Shown in pieces: positions 17,139 to 26,100 of a stretch of DNA of 64,000 nucleotides; position 1 is the first letter of the stretch, and every line of letters starts with the position of its first letter. Source of the DNA: Veillonella parvula (GTDB lineage: Bacteria > Bacillota > Negativicutes > Veillonellales > Veillonellaceae); contig NZ_CP138632.1 of assembly GCF_036456085.1 (NCBI RefSeq), forward strand, positions 1,035,001-1,099,000, in the 5' to 3' direction. The translations under genes and the position numbers were made by a program. The notes beneath the pieces were generated by a model. That model saw only the letters and a program-made list of their open reading frames with translations, did no database searches and was not told the DNA's origin.

Positions 17139-19451
17139 TCAGTTTCGACGATTCCCATTATTAAGAGAGCCATTATGGTGATTATCATTTTGACGTCCGC
17201 CATTATTACGGTTGTTATTTCGGTTATCATTATTTCGACGTTGACCATTATTATTTCTATTATGGTTATTATCGTTATTCTTTGGTTTTTCTGGTTGTAA
17301 TGCTTTTACAGACAGACCGATGCGATTGCGCTTTACGTCAACAGAAATGATTTGAGCTTCGATAATATCACCTACAGCAAGCACATCTGATGGATGTTGA
17401 CGGCTATTGCAAAGCTCGCTGCGGTGTAATAAACCATTCGTTTTAAGCCCAAAGTCTACAAAAGCTCCGAAATCAACTACGTTATGAACAGTACCTTTTA
17501 CAACGGTACCGACCTTGATATCTTCAAGGCTCACTACGTGTTTTCTAGTAAGCGGAGCCGGTAAATCTTCCCGAGGATCACGACCTGGTTTTGCAAGAGC
17601 CGCCAAGATATCCCGAACAGTCGGCACGCCCGCATCAAGCTTGGCAGCCATTTTATCGGCATCCACAAGAGGTAATTTTACTTGCAATGCTTCTAATTGA
17701 GATTTATCTTGTAAGTCTTTTAAGGTAAAGCCTAATTCACCAATGATGCGCTCTGCCAATTCATAAGACTCTGGATGGACGGATGTATTATCCAGTGGAT
17801 TTTTACCGTGTTGTAAGCGCAAGAAACCAGCACATTGTGTAAAGGCTGCAGGGCCTAAACGAGGTACTTTTAGCAATTCCTTACGGCTTTTAAACACACC
17901 ATTCTCTTGACGGTATGCAACAATATTTTTAGCCACCGCACTAGAAATGCCTGCAACATGTTGCAAGATAGCTGGAGATGCAGTATTTAGCTCTACCCCA
18001 ACGTGGTTTACTACAGTTTCAACTACTTGGTCTAAGGTATGTGTCAATTGTTTTTGATTTACATCATGTTGATATTGACCTACGCCGATAGATTTAGGAT
18101 CGATTTTAACAGATTCAGCCAATGGATCTTGTACACGGCGTGCAATAGATACGGCACCTCGAATGGTAACGTCTAAATCTGGTAACTCATCGATAGCCAA
18201 TTTAGATGCTGAGTACACAGATGCGCCCGCTTCATTAGTAATGATATAGTGGCAATCTAATTGTTCCTCTTCAATCATAGTAGACGCAAATTGCTCTGTT
18301 TCATAGGATGCAGTACCATTACCGATAGATAAAAGAGTAACCTTAAACTTACGGATTTTATCAGCCAATACCTTTTGAGCTTCCTTGCGAAGCTTTTCAC
18401 TATTTGTTAAATAGTACGCACCGTAATCGAGCACATTGCCTTGTTGATCGATAATCGCCATTTTACAGCCAGTACGGTAACCAGGGTCAAGGCCCATGAT
18501 AACATGTCCGGCCAATGGTGGTTGTAACAATAGATTTTTGAGATTTACACCAAACACCTTGATAGCTTGCTCATCGGCTTTTTCCGTCAATTCATTGCGG
18601 ATTTCACGCTCTAAAGCTGGGAAAATAAGACGTTTGTACGCATCAGCTACAGCAGCCGCTTTATACTCTACGAAGATTGACTTCGGATTTTTCTCTAACT
18701 TTTGTAACATATAAGCAACATAGGTGTCACCTGGTACGGTGAGCGCCAATTTCAAAGCACCTAATTTTTCGCCGCGATTAACCGCCAAAATACGATGGGA
18801 CGGCATTTGACGTACAGGCTCAGCATATTCAGCGTATTGCAAGAATTGTTGTTGTTCTTCCTCTTCACCGCTCAATTCAGCTTGAATAAAGCCTTCATTC
18901 CACATCTTCTTACGCAAGTACGCCCGGAAGTCTGCACTATCACTGACGATTTCCGCTACTATATCAGAAGCGCCTTGTATGGCATCCTCTGGCGTAGGAA
19001 CCTCTTCTGTTATGTATTCTTTTGCAATCTCTAACGGATCTCCAGAGGTAACCGTATCGTTGATAATCATATCAGCCAATGGCTCTAATCCACGTTCACG
19101 GGCAATCATAGCACGCGTACGTTTCTTTGGACGGTACGGTAAATACAAATCCTCTAACTCTTGTAGCTTTGTAGCAGCTTCCAAAGACTTCATCAACTCG
19201 TCTGTCATCTTTTCTTGCTCTGTAATAGAAGCAATGATTTCTTGGCGACGTGTTTCTAAGTTGCGCAAGTATTTAATGCGTTCTTCGATGGTGCGCAATT
19301 GCTCATCTTGCAATTCGCCCGTTACCTCTTTACGATACCGTGCAATAAATGGTACTGTATTGCCTTCGTCCAACAATTCTACGGCAGCTTGCACCTGCTT
19401 TGGCTTAACATTTAATTCACTGCCGATAATGGCAAACATTCTTTCACTCAT
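17139..19451 (-). CDS. tex: Tex-family RNA-binding transcription accessory protein
   Basis: A 770-residue Tex protein. The helical N-terminus ends in a YqgF/RuvX-like domain (MGLDPGYRTGCKMAII near residue 325), followed by helix-hairpin-helix motifs (VAGISSAVAKNIVAYR) and an S1 domain near residues 645-715 (GTVVKGTVHNVVDFGAFVDF). The last 45 residues are almost only Asn, Arg, His and Gly, an unusual extension. Tex homologues bind nucleic acids and affect transcription, but their biochemical role is poorly defined. Its start overlaps the folA stop by four bases. Confidence 0.93.
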   Translation of the reverse strand: MSERMFAIIGSELNVKPKQVQAAVELLDEGNTVPFIARYRKEVTGELQDEQLRTIEERIKYLRNLETRRQEIIASITEQEKMTDELMKSLEAATKLQELEDLYLPYRPKKRTRAMIARERGLEPLADMIINDTVTSGDPLEIAKEYITEEVPTPEDAIQGASDIVAEIVSDSADFRAYLRKKMWNEGFIQAELSGEEEEQQQFLQYAEYAEPVRQMPSHRILAVNRGEKLGALKLALTVPGDTYVAYMLQKLEKNPKSIFVEYKAAAVADAYKRLIFPALEREIRNELTEKADEQAIKVFGVNLKNLLLQPPLAGHVIMGLDPGYRTGCKMAIIDQQGNVLDYGAYYLTNSEKLRKEAQKVLADKIRKFKVTLLSIGNGTASYETEQFASTMIEEEQLDCHYIITNEAGASVYSASKLAIDELPDLDVTIRGAVSIARRVQDPLAESVKIDPKSIGVGQYQHDVNQKQLTHTLDQVVETVVNHVGVELNTASPAILQHVAGISSAVAKNIVAYRQENGVFKSRKELLKVPRLGPAAFTQCAGFLRLQHGKNPLDNTSVHPESYELAERIIGELGFTLKDLQDKSQLEALQVKLPLVDADKMAAKLDAGVPTVRDILAALAKPGRDPREDLPAPLTRKHVVSLEDIKVGTVVKGTVHNVVDFGAFVDFGLKTNGLLHRSELCNSRQHPSDVLAVGDIIEAQIISVDVKRNRIGLSVKALQPEKPKNNDNNHNRNNNGQRRNNDNRNNNRNNGGRQNDNHHNGSLNNGNRRN

Positions 19452-19942
19452 TTAGCTGCCTTTCTGCGATAGGTTACAAAACGATGAGGATATTGATTCT
19501 TTTCATCCACAATGCCGTCTACAACGGATTCGATGGTGAAAGCATCCTCTGAGAATTCAGGGAAAAATGCATCTCCATCAAATTCATGGTCTACTTCAGT
19601 GATATACATAGTATCTACATAAGGTAGAAAAGCTTCGTATACTTGAGCGCCACCAATAACGTAGGCCGCATCAAGCGCACGTGCGGCTTCAGCAGCCGCC
19701 TCAGGGTTATGGAAAATCTTAACACCTTCTGGTGCATCAAAGCCTTTATCACGAGTAATTACCCAATGCTCACGATTTGGCAACAAGAACGGTAAGCTTT
19801 CAAAGGTCTTACGGCCCATGATAATAACATGTCCTGTTGTTTTTTCCTTAAAGAATTTCAAATCATTTGGCAAATGCCAAATCAAAGTATTATCTTTACC
19901 GATTACACGATTATGTGCTACGGCTACGATTAATGCTAACAT
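19448..19942 (-). CDS. folA: Dihydrofolate reductase
   Basis: A 164-residue enzyme that reduces dihydrofolate to tetrahydrofolate with NADPH. Family motifs are IVAVAHNRVIGKDNTLIWHL (active-site loop with Trp), the Asp in LPNDLKFFK, GRKTFESLP (NADPH binding), WVITRD and YVIGGAQVYEAFLP. It follows thyA in the same direction, the usual thymidylate-cycle pairing, although 131 bp of repeats lie between them. Its end overlaps tex by four bases. Confidence 0.95.
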   Translation of the reverse strand: MLALIVAVAHNRVIGKDNTLIWHLPNDLKFFKEKTTGHVIIMGRKTFESLPFLLPNREHWVITRDKGFDAPEGVKIFHNPEAAAEAARALDAAYVIGGAQVYEAFLPYVDTMYITEVDHEFDGDAFFPEFSEDAFTIESVVDGIVDEKNQYPHRFVTYRRKAAK

Positions 19943-19960
19943 ACTGCCCTCTTTCAGTTA

Positions 19961-20093
19961 ATACTATATGGCAACAGTCATAAATTATACTATTTAGCAA
20001 TGGCTATGAACACAATACTATATATCAATAGCCATACATATTATGCTATTTAACAATTGTCATGAATACAATGCTATACAGCAACAGTCATGG
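19961..20093. repeat. Degenerate tandem repeats between thyA and folA, including the thyA 3' end
   Basis: About five imperfect copies of a 27-30 bp unit, each with ACTAT followed by a CAACAGTCAT-like element. The first (19961) and last (ending inside thyA) are closest to each other. The last unit encodes the C-terminal residues of ThyA and its stop codon. The array seems to have arisen by repeated duplication of the thyA 3' end. Confidence 0.65.
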
Positions 20094-20865
20094 ATAATTT
20101 ACCTAAATGTTCATATCCATCTAAGGTAATGTCCTCTGGTGTGAAGTCATAGAAGTCTTTTACCTCAGGATTCACAATAATTTTAGGAGCAGGCAACGCT
20201 TGTTCACGACGTGCTAATTGCTCACGCAATGCATCTACGTGATTTTCATAGATGTGAGCATTGTTGATAACATGTGTAAATTTACCTGGTTTTAGACCGG
20301 TTACTTGAGCAATCATACATTGTAATGCCGCATATTGAGCCGTGTTAAATGGGACGCCAAGCCCCATGTCGCCACTGCGTTGGATGAGCATGCAGTTCAA
20401 GTAACCATCCCCTACATCCCATAAGGTTTCATACGCACATGGTTGCAACGCCATATCATCTAAATCTTCAATATTCCAAAGGGTTACAATCATTCGGCGG
20501 CTATCAGGATCTTCTTTAATCGTTTTGATGAGCTTATCTAGTTGTTTGTACTTCGCAATTTGATAGCCGTATGCTTTACCAATAGTACCATCTTCACGCA
20601 TCCATTCATCCCATACGTGCACATTCATTTCTTGCAATTTGCGCACGTCATTGGACTGCATTTGCCAAATCCACAATAATTCTTTTACAGCTGTTTTGAA
20701 AGCTACAAATTTAGTGGTTAAAATTGGAAATTCCTCTTGCAAGTCAAATTGCATGATTTGTTGAGGCAATTTGTACGTTGCAATGCCTGTGCGATTTTGA
20801 CCATAAATGCCATGATCTAAAATATTTTCAATAATACCGAGGTATTGTGTATCTGCTAAGCTCAT
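20074..20865 (-). CDS. thyA: Thymidylate synthase
   Basis: A 263-residue ThyA enzyme, which methylates dUMP to dTMP using methylene-tetrahydrofolate. Visible are the N-terminal [19 protein letters not shown], the catalytic Cys in [10 protein letters not shown] near residue 145, the phosphate-binding [13 protein letters not shown], and the C-terminal MTVAV that closes the active site. Length is typical. It is upstream of folA, which regenerates the folate product. Confidence 0.96.
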   Translation of the reverse strand: MSLADTQYLGIIENILDHGIYGQNRTGIATYKLPQQIMQFDLQEEFPILTTKFVAFKTAVKELLWIWQMQSNDVRKLQEMNVHVWDEWMREDGTIGKAYGYQIAKYKQLDKLIKTIKEDPDSRRMIVTLWNIEDLDDMALQPCAYETLWDVGDGYLNCMLIQRSGDMGLGVPFNTAQYAALQCMIAQVTGLKPGKFTHVINNAHIYENHVDALREQLARREQALPAPKIIVNPEVKDFYDFTPEDITLDGYEHLGKLSMTVAV

Positions 20866-20990
20866 TTATCCCCCTAGATCTATTTATAATAAGCAAAAAA
20901 TACTAATATATATCTTGATAATCTTACTAAAATATATAGTACTATCATACTAAAAAATATACAGTACTACCATATATACAGGAAAATTTA

Positions 20991-22859
20991 TTATCCCTTA
21001 TATTCTGCAATGGCCTGTAAAAAGGTAAGTCCATATTTTTTTAATTTTGCTTCCCCTACGCCTTTAACATTGCCAAACTCACCTAATGTAGTAGGTCGTA
21101 AATTTGCCAAATCTATGAGTACTGTATCAGGGAAGATAAGATACGGCCTAAGACCCGCTTTTTCTGCCAAGCGTTTGCGATGTTGCCGTAAATGTTCAAA
21201 TAAGCCGCCCGATGTAGAGCTGGATTTTCCTCGCACCACTGAAACAGCAGACTTACTAGTGCGAGAAGGCACAGACACATGTTGTCTAATTTCCTCCACC
21301 TCTTTGCGACCGGCTAACACTTCCTCTGCACCAGCCGTTAAGGATAATACAGGATATTTACCTGTAGAGCTACGTAAGTATCCAGATGCTACAAACTGTT
21401 GGATAAGCCCTTTAATTGACTTTTCATCTACATTACTCAGTAAGCCAAAGACTGGCAATGCATCATGGCCTGCACGCATAATCCGATCCGTTCGATCCCC
21501 GCGGACAATAGAGGTTATCATTGATGCCCCATATCGCTCATCGGTGCCCATGATGGCACGGAAAATAGCCTTTGCTTCTTTCGTAACATTGACCTTATCA
21601 GTAGCCCCCTTACAAGAGCTACAATTATCACAGGTTGTCCAAACGGTGCTTTCACCAAAGTAATTAAGCATATATTTACGCAAGCAATTACTACAGAAAC
21701 AGTAATCAATCATAGACTGCAATTTGCGTAACTCCACATCTTGTCGCTCAGGCGTTTCAATGGACTGTTCAATTAAATACTTATGAACCTGTACATCCTG
21801 CCCACTATAAAGCAAGATACATTCAGCAGGTGCCCCATCACGGCCAGCTCGTCCTGCCTCCTGATAATAGGATTCCATATTACGCGGCATTTGATAATGT
21901 AGCACATAACGTACATTACTTTTATCAATGCCCATACCAAAGGCATTGGTAGCCACCATAACCTGCAATTTATCGTCTGCGTAGGCATTCTGCATTTCAC
22001 GGCGCACCTCGTCGTTGAGCCCCCCATGGTAATGGCCCGCTTTGATGCCCGCACGGGTTAAATTTTCATACACACGATCTACATCCTTGCGCGTTGCACA
22101 GTAGATAATACCATTTTCATTGGCGTGCTGACGCACATAATGAACAGCGTAATCCATCCGCTTTGGTGTACGGATAACAGAGAAGGATAAATTAGGCCGA
22201 TCAAAACCCGTCACGTATACATTAGCCTTATCTAGGCCTAATAAATTTTTTATATCGTTTTCTACATATTTCGTCGCCGTCGCTGTGAAAGCCCCCACGA
22301 TAGGTCTCTTTGGCAATGAATTGAGCCACTCACCGATAAGGCGATAAGACGGTCTAAAATCATGACCCCACTCAGAGATACAATGAGCCTCGTCCACAAT
22401 GACTTGAGCAATCGGTAATGGTCGCAGTACATTACAAAAAAAATTAGAACTCAACCGCTCTGGTGCAATATATAAGAGTTTAATCTTACCACTACGTACT
22501 TCGTACATGGTCTTATTAAACTCAGATTGTGTAAGTGTACTATTGATGAGCGCTGCTGGTATATTCTGCACTAAGAGACCATCCACTTGGTCTTTCATAA
22601 GAGAAATGAGAGGAGAAAATACAATAGTCAAGCCCGCCTTACAAAGCGCAGGTATCTGGAAACAGATAGACTTCCCAGCCCCTGTTGGCATAATTCCAAT
22701 TACATCTTCATTCCGCAACAAAGATGCAATAGGAGCCTCTTGAGCCGGTCTAAAGGAGGTATACCCAAAGTAGGTCTCCAACATGCGCAATGCTTGTTGT
22801 TTCGTCACAACTTGATGTTGTCTAGATACATCTTGTTTTCCGCCTACCTGTTGTTCCAT
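20991..22859 (-). CDS. recQ: ATP-dependent DNA helicase RecQ
   Basis: A 622-residue 3'-5' DNA helicase. In order: aromatic entry motif FGYTSFRPAQ near residue 33, Walker A MPTGAGKSICF, VDEAHCISEWGHDFRP, SATAT-like FTATATKYV, VATNAFGMGIDKSNVRYV and QEAGRAGRDG. A zinc-binding region (CFCSNCLRKYML then CDNCSSC) is followed by a winged helix and a C-terminal HRDC domain ending GVGEAKLKKYG. All motifs appear intact. The ATG follows AAAGGAGG. Confidence 0.95.
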   Translation of the reverse strand: MEQQVGGKQDVSRQHQVVTKQQALRMLETYFGYTSFRPAQEAPIASLLRNEDVIGIMPTGAGKSICFQIPALCKAGLTIVFSPLISLMKDQVDGLLVQNIPAALINSTLTQSEFNKTMYEVRSGKIKLLYIAPERLSSNFFCNVLRPLPIAQVIVDEAHCISEWGHDFRPSYRLIGEWLNSLPKRPIVGAFTATATKYVENDIKNLLGLDKANVYVTGFDRPNLSFSVIRTPKRMDYAVHYVRQHANENGIIYCATRKDVDRVYENLTRAGIKAGHYHGGLNDEVRREMQNAYADDKLQVMVATNAFGMGIDKSNVRYVLHYQMPRNMESYYQEAGRAGRDGAPAECILLYSGQDVQVHKYLIEQSIETPERQDVELRKLQSMIDYCFCSNCLRKYMLNYFGESTVWTTCDNCSSCKGATDKVNVTKEAKAIFRAIMGTDERYGASMITSIVRGDRTDRIMRAGHDALPVFGLLSNVDEKSIKGLIQQFVASGYLRSSTGKYPVLSLTAGAEEVLAGRKEVEEIRQHVSVPSRTSKSAVSVVRGKSSSTSGGLFEHLRQHRKRLAEKAGLRPYLIFPDTVLIDLANLRPTTLGEFGNVKGVGEAKLKKYGLTFLQAIAEYKG

Positions 22860-22887
22860 AGGGTCCTCCTTTCACGTTCCAAAAATA

Positions 22888-22916
22888 TAAGTATTAATTT
22901 CGATTACTACTGACAA
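22888..22916 (-). promoter_or_regulatory. Promoter of recQ
   Basis: Minus strand: -35 TTGTCA (22911-22916), 17-bp spacer, -10 TACTTA (22888-22893). Confidence 0.5.
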
Positions 22917-22943
22917 ATATTTCGTACACTCAATACGAAATAT
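22917..22943. promoter_or_regulatory. Dyad adjacent to the recQ -35 box
   Basis: ATATTTCGTA (22917-22926) and TACGAAATAT (22934-22943) form a perfect 10-bp inverted repeat with a 7-bp spacer, directly upstream of the recQ -35. A third related half-site occurs near 22971. It may be an operator for recQ, putP or both. A T run follows it on the plus strand, so a terminator-like role is an alternative. Confidence 0.5.
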
Positions 22944-23175
22944 CGTTTTTTCATTCTTTTATTTTATCATATTTCGTTCGGTATGGGACTCATTAGTATA
23001 TGATTTCATAAGTAACAATCTAATGCGTATCTCTAAAGTATATGGGCTAGATTAGTATAGGAATCTTGTTGATATTACCAATTTTTTACCCTCTAAAGTA
23101 CTAATATGTGGTACAATAAAAATTATTTACTATACTATAGAATATAACTAGAACCTAAGGAGGTCTTATATAGGC

Positions 23176-24663
23176 ATGACACAAGACAACTTAATGATTA
23201 TTATCGCCTTTGCCTTATATCTAGGACTCATGATGTATATCGGGGTCTACTATTATCGTAAATCGAACAGCATTGGTGATTACATCCTCGGTGGCCGACA
23301 ATTAGGACCATGGATTACAGCACTTAGTGCGGAAGCATCAGATATGAGTGGTTGGATGCTCATGGGTGTGCCGGGCCTAGCGTATACTACGGGGATTTCT
23401 GGTGTGTGGATTGCCGTAGGCCTTACATTAGGCACATGGGCCAACTGGAAATTCGTTTCTAGACGCCTGCGCAACCATACGGAGGTAGCCAGTGATAGCT
23501 TAACATTACCGGATTATTTGAAGAATCGTTTCCACGATCAGTCTCATTCGGTAGCTGTCATTTCCGCCTTATTTATCTTGATTTTCTTCTTGATTTATAC
23601 ATCATCAGGCTTCGTGGCAGGGGGCAAATTGTTCAATACCATCTTTGGTCTTGATTACACCGTATCCCTCTTTATCACCGCTGGTATCGTCGTATTTTAT
23701 ACCTTCCTTGGTGGATTCCTCGCCGTATCTTGGACAGACTGTATTCAAGGTGCATTAATGTTCTTTGCCATCTTGGCCGTACCAATTACAGCAGCCATGT
23801 ACATGGGGGGCCCTATAGAAACATTCCAGCTCATCCAACATGAGTTCCCACAAGGACTTAGCTTGTTTGGTAATCCGTCTGATTGGTTTACTTGGGCTAT
23901 CGGCCTAATTTCTTCTCTCGGTTGGGGTCTTGGCTACTTCGGTCAACCTCACATCCTAGTGCGCTTTATGGCTATCTCTGATGCAAAAGAGCTTAAGAAA
24001 TCTACGAACATCGCCATGGTTTGGGTTATCTTATCCCTTATGGCAGCTATCGCTGTAGGTCTCATTGGTCATGTATATATGTTACCAGACAAATTGGTTG
24101 GCACAGATGCAGAAACAGTATTCCTCATCATGACTGAACGGCTCTTTACTCCATTTGTAGCAGGCCTTATCTGGTCCGCTGTATTGGCCGCTATTATGAG
24201 TACCGCATCTGCTCAATTATTAGTAACAGCCTCTGCTATTTCTAATGACTTCTATGCTAATATCATCCATCCAAAAGCAAGCGATAAAGAGCTTATATTA
24301 GTAAGCCGTATCGTAGTACTTCTAGTGGCATTGGTTGCCATCTATATGGCAATGGACCCAGACAGCTATATCTTGACGATGGTAGCCTATGCTTGGGCAG
24401 GCTTCGGCGCAGCCTTCGGTCCAGCTATCTTGTTCTCTTTGTTCTGGAAACGCATGACGCGTCACGGCTGTATCGCTGGTATTGTTGTAGGTGGTTTAAC
24501 AGTACTCATTTGGAAACAATTTGGATTCTTTGGCCTATACGAAATTGTGCCAGGCTTCATCTTCTCTTCTATCGCAATCTATATTGTAAGCCTCATGGGC
24601 AAATTGCCTCCACGTCCCGTTCTAAAAGACTATAGAGAGGCAGAAAAAATGCACGTTCTATAA
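23176..24663 (+). CDS. putP: Sodium/proline symporter (SSS family)
   Basis: A 495-residue inner-membrane transporter with about 13 transmembrane helices. PutP-type features are YYRKSNSIGDYILGGRQLG near residue 27, ALSAEASDMSGWMLMGVPGL, the conserved GFVAGGKLF and GWGLGYFGQPHILVRFMA, and ISNDFYANI. PutP imports proline with Na+; another amino acid or carboxylate is possible. The ATG follows AGGAGGT with a slightly long spacing. It converges on the WYL regulator gene across a shared terminator. Confidence 0.9.
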   Translation: MTQDNLMIIIAFALYLGLMMYIGVYYYRKSNSIGDYILGGRQLGPWITALSAEASDMSGWMLMGVPGLAYTTGISGVWIAVGLTLGTWANWKFVSRRLRNHTEVASDSLTLPDYLKNRFHDQSHSVAVISALFILIFFLIYTSSGFVAGGKLFNTIFGLDYTVSLFITAGIVVFYTFLGGFLAVSWTDCIQGALMFFAILAVPITAAMYMGGPIETFQLIQHEFPQGLSLFGNPSDWFTWAIGLISSLGWGLGYFGQPHILVRFMAISDAKELKKSTNIAMVWVILSLMAAIAVGLIGHVYMLPDKLVGTDAETVFLIMTERLFTPFVAGLIWSAVLAAIMSTASAQLLVTASAISNDFYANIIHPKASDKELILVSRIVVLLVALVAIYMAMDPDSYILTMVAYAWAGFGAAFGPAILFSLFWKRMTRHGCIAGIVVGGLTVLIWKQFGFFGLYEIVPGFIFSSIAIYIVSLMGKLPPRPVLKDYREAEKMHVL

Positions 24664-24673
24664 GGAAACATAA

Positions 24674-24709
24674 AAAAAGCTAGTTGATTCATCGATCAAC
24701 TAGCTTTTT
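24674..24709. terminator. Bidirectional terminator between putP and the WYL regulator gene
   Basis: Perfect 15-bp stem (24674-24688 with 24695-24709) around a 6-nt loop, with A and T runs at the two sides. It serves both convergent genes. Confidence 0.9.
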
Positions 24710-24711
24710 AT

Positions 24712-25740
24712 TTATGAGTATTGGTGTAAACCTTCCTCAATTGCGGCTTTTACCTCTGTCACTAAAGAGGCTGGAGTAAGCACTTTTACACTTTGCATAT
24801 ATTGGAGCGCCCAATATTTAAAGGCGTCATGATTAACACGTACACGGCATACAACATTATCAGCTGTTATATTCGTAAACTCTACATTGCCATCGAACCA
24901 ATCCAAAATTTGATTTACAATGGACCGTTTAGCTTTAAAAGTAACAGTTATAGATTCACCACCGAACATATAAATATGTTCCTTTACGTATTGTGACACG
25001 TTAAAGGTGCGTTGTTGTTGATATCCCTTTATCTCCCGTAAAGGTTTTCTACGTTCATTTAGCACCGTAACATGTGCAATTCGATCGACACGTAATGTAG
25101 ACATGTCATCATAATTTTCGTGATTTCCCACCAAGTAATAATGTCCCCGATTCATTACTAGTTGGAATGGGTTAAATACATACTTCCGTTCCTTATGGTC
25201 TGGGCCAAGATTAATGTGTAATCGCTTATCCACATCCGGTTGGCAATAAGCCAACGAAATTTTTCTACCCTTTTGTATTGCTTCTTCTATGAGATCAATA
25301 TTAAGAAATAAATCTTGGCTTCTATGAAGGTACTCTGTATTACTTTCAATATCAATACCATGAGGCTTAAAATAGGAGCTCCCCAATTTTGCAACACGCC
25401 CGATTAAATCTTTACGTTGAGATGCAGTAATATGGCGAGATGCCAATATACCATCAATCAATAACCGCAATTCAGAATCTTCAAAGGTATGAATCATATA
25501 GAAATCAGTACGTCTAATGGTGCCATCTGCTCCCACAGCAGACTCTTCACATTGAATACCAAAATCTCCAGATTCATATAAATCATTTAAATGACGGCCT
25601 AAGGTTTTCCGATCGACGGATACCTCGTACCGTTCGGCTAATATACTGCGAATCTCCTCTTGAGATAACGTATGATTAGCATCTGTTTCGTCTTTCAGGA
25701 TTTCCAGTATGTATACTAGAACTGCCTTTTTAGATGCCAT
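24712..25740 (-). CDS. WYL-domain transcriptional regulator
   Basis: A 342-residue protein. Residues 1-75 form an N-terminal winged helix (LSQEEIRSILAERYEVSVDRKTLGRHL). A WYL domain follows near residues 150-230, with ISLAYCQPDVDKRLHINLG and the segment VFNPFQLVMNRGHYYLVG, then a C-terminal WCX-like region. WYL proteins sense nucleotides or other ligands and regulate DNA-repair, defence or metabolic genes. No target is shown here. A 13-bp palindrome overlaps its own -35 box. Confidence 0.85.
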   Translation of the reverse strand: MASKKAVLVYILEILKDETDANHTLSQEEIRSILAERYEVSVDRKTLGRHLNDLYESGDFGIQCEESAVGADGTIRRTDFYMIHTFEDSELRLLIDGILASRHITASQRKDLIGRVAKLGSSYFKPHGIDIESNTEYLHRSQDLFLNIDLIEEAIQKGRKISLAYCQPDVDKRLHINLGPDHKERKYVFNPFQLVMNRGHYYLVGNHENYDDMSTLRVDRIAHVTVLNERRKPLREIKGYQQQRTFNVSQYVKEHIYMFGGESITVTFKAKRSIVNQILDWFDGNVEFTNITADNVVCRVRVNHDAFKYWALQYMQSVKVLTPASLVTEVKAAIEEGLHQYS

Positions 25741-25847
25741 AAAAGACTCCTTTTACAAATAATACAATTAATACAACTTTATCAACTAATACAATTTATA
25801 GAATCATCCACAACACATCGGATGATATTTACAAAATACCCAAACAC

Positions 25848-25876
25848 ATTATACCATACTTTCATGAACGGTTCAT
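25848..25876 (-). promoter_or_regulatory. Promoter of the WYL regulator gene with overlapping palindrome
   Basis: Extended -10 TGGTATAAT (core 25848-25853), 17-bp spacer and -35 ATGAAC (25871-25876). The -35 is one arm of the perfect palindrome ATGAAC-G-GTTCAT (25864-25876), a likely operator. The poor -35 and strong -10 fit a regulated promoter. Confidence 0.55.
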
Positions 25877-25980
25877 TTTTTCCTCATTAAAATTATCGAT
25901 TTACTATACTTTTTCAGCAATATAAAATAACTAAAAGTAATAAATATAAAATAAAAGTAAATTTAATTATATAAAACAAA

Positions 25981-26025
25981 ACCCGTTAACACTTAGTACA
26001 TATATATGTTATAAGTGTAACGGGT
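25981..26025 (-). terminator. Intrinsic terminator of the methyltransferase gene
   Basis: Outer arms ACCCGTT/AACGGGT and inner ACACT/AGTGT pairing, followed on the minus strand by TTTTGTTTT. It lies about 75 bp downstream of the stop codon. Confidence 0.75.
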
Positions 26026-26100
26026 TTCTATTTTAGCTATAAAATCAGCAGAATATAATACAGACTCATAGCAACAGAATCAAATAAAGGGAGCTATCAC

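Larger units (their letters stand above)
22860..23175. other. Divergent promoter region between recQ and putP
   Basis: Besides the recQ promoter and its dyad, the region holds a further ATATTTCGTT at about 22971 and a repeated CTCTAAAGTA (23031 and 23091 areas) on the putP side. TGGTACAAT near 23112 could be an extended -10 for putP. No gene is visible. Confidence 0.5.
25741..26100. other. Intergenic region between the WYL regulator and methyltransferase genes
   Basis: It contains the WYL gene promoter with its palindrome (25848-25876) and the methyltransferase gene terminator (25981-26025). The stretch between them is very A+T rich with no visible gene. Confidence 0.7.

Noticed and set aside
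19961-20093. Possible CRISPR array or riboswitch
   Set aside because: The units are imperfect, contiguous and derived from the thyA end. There is no unique spacer pattern and no conserved riboswitch fold that I could see.
21010-21663. Plus-strand open frame of 217 codons opposite recQ
   Set aside because: It lies within the intact HRDC and zinc-binding part of recQ and has no promoter or ribosome site of its own.
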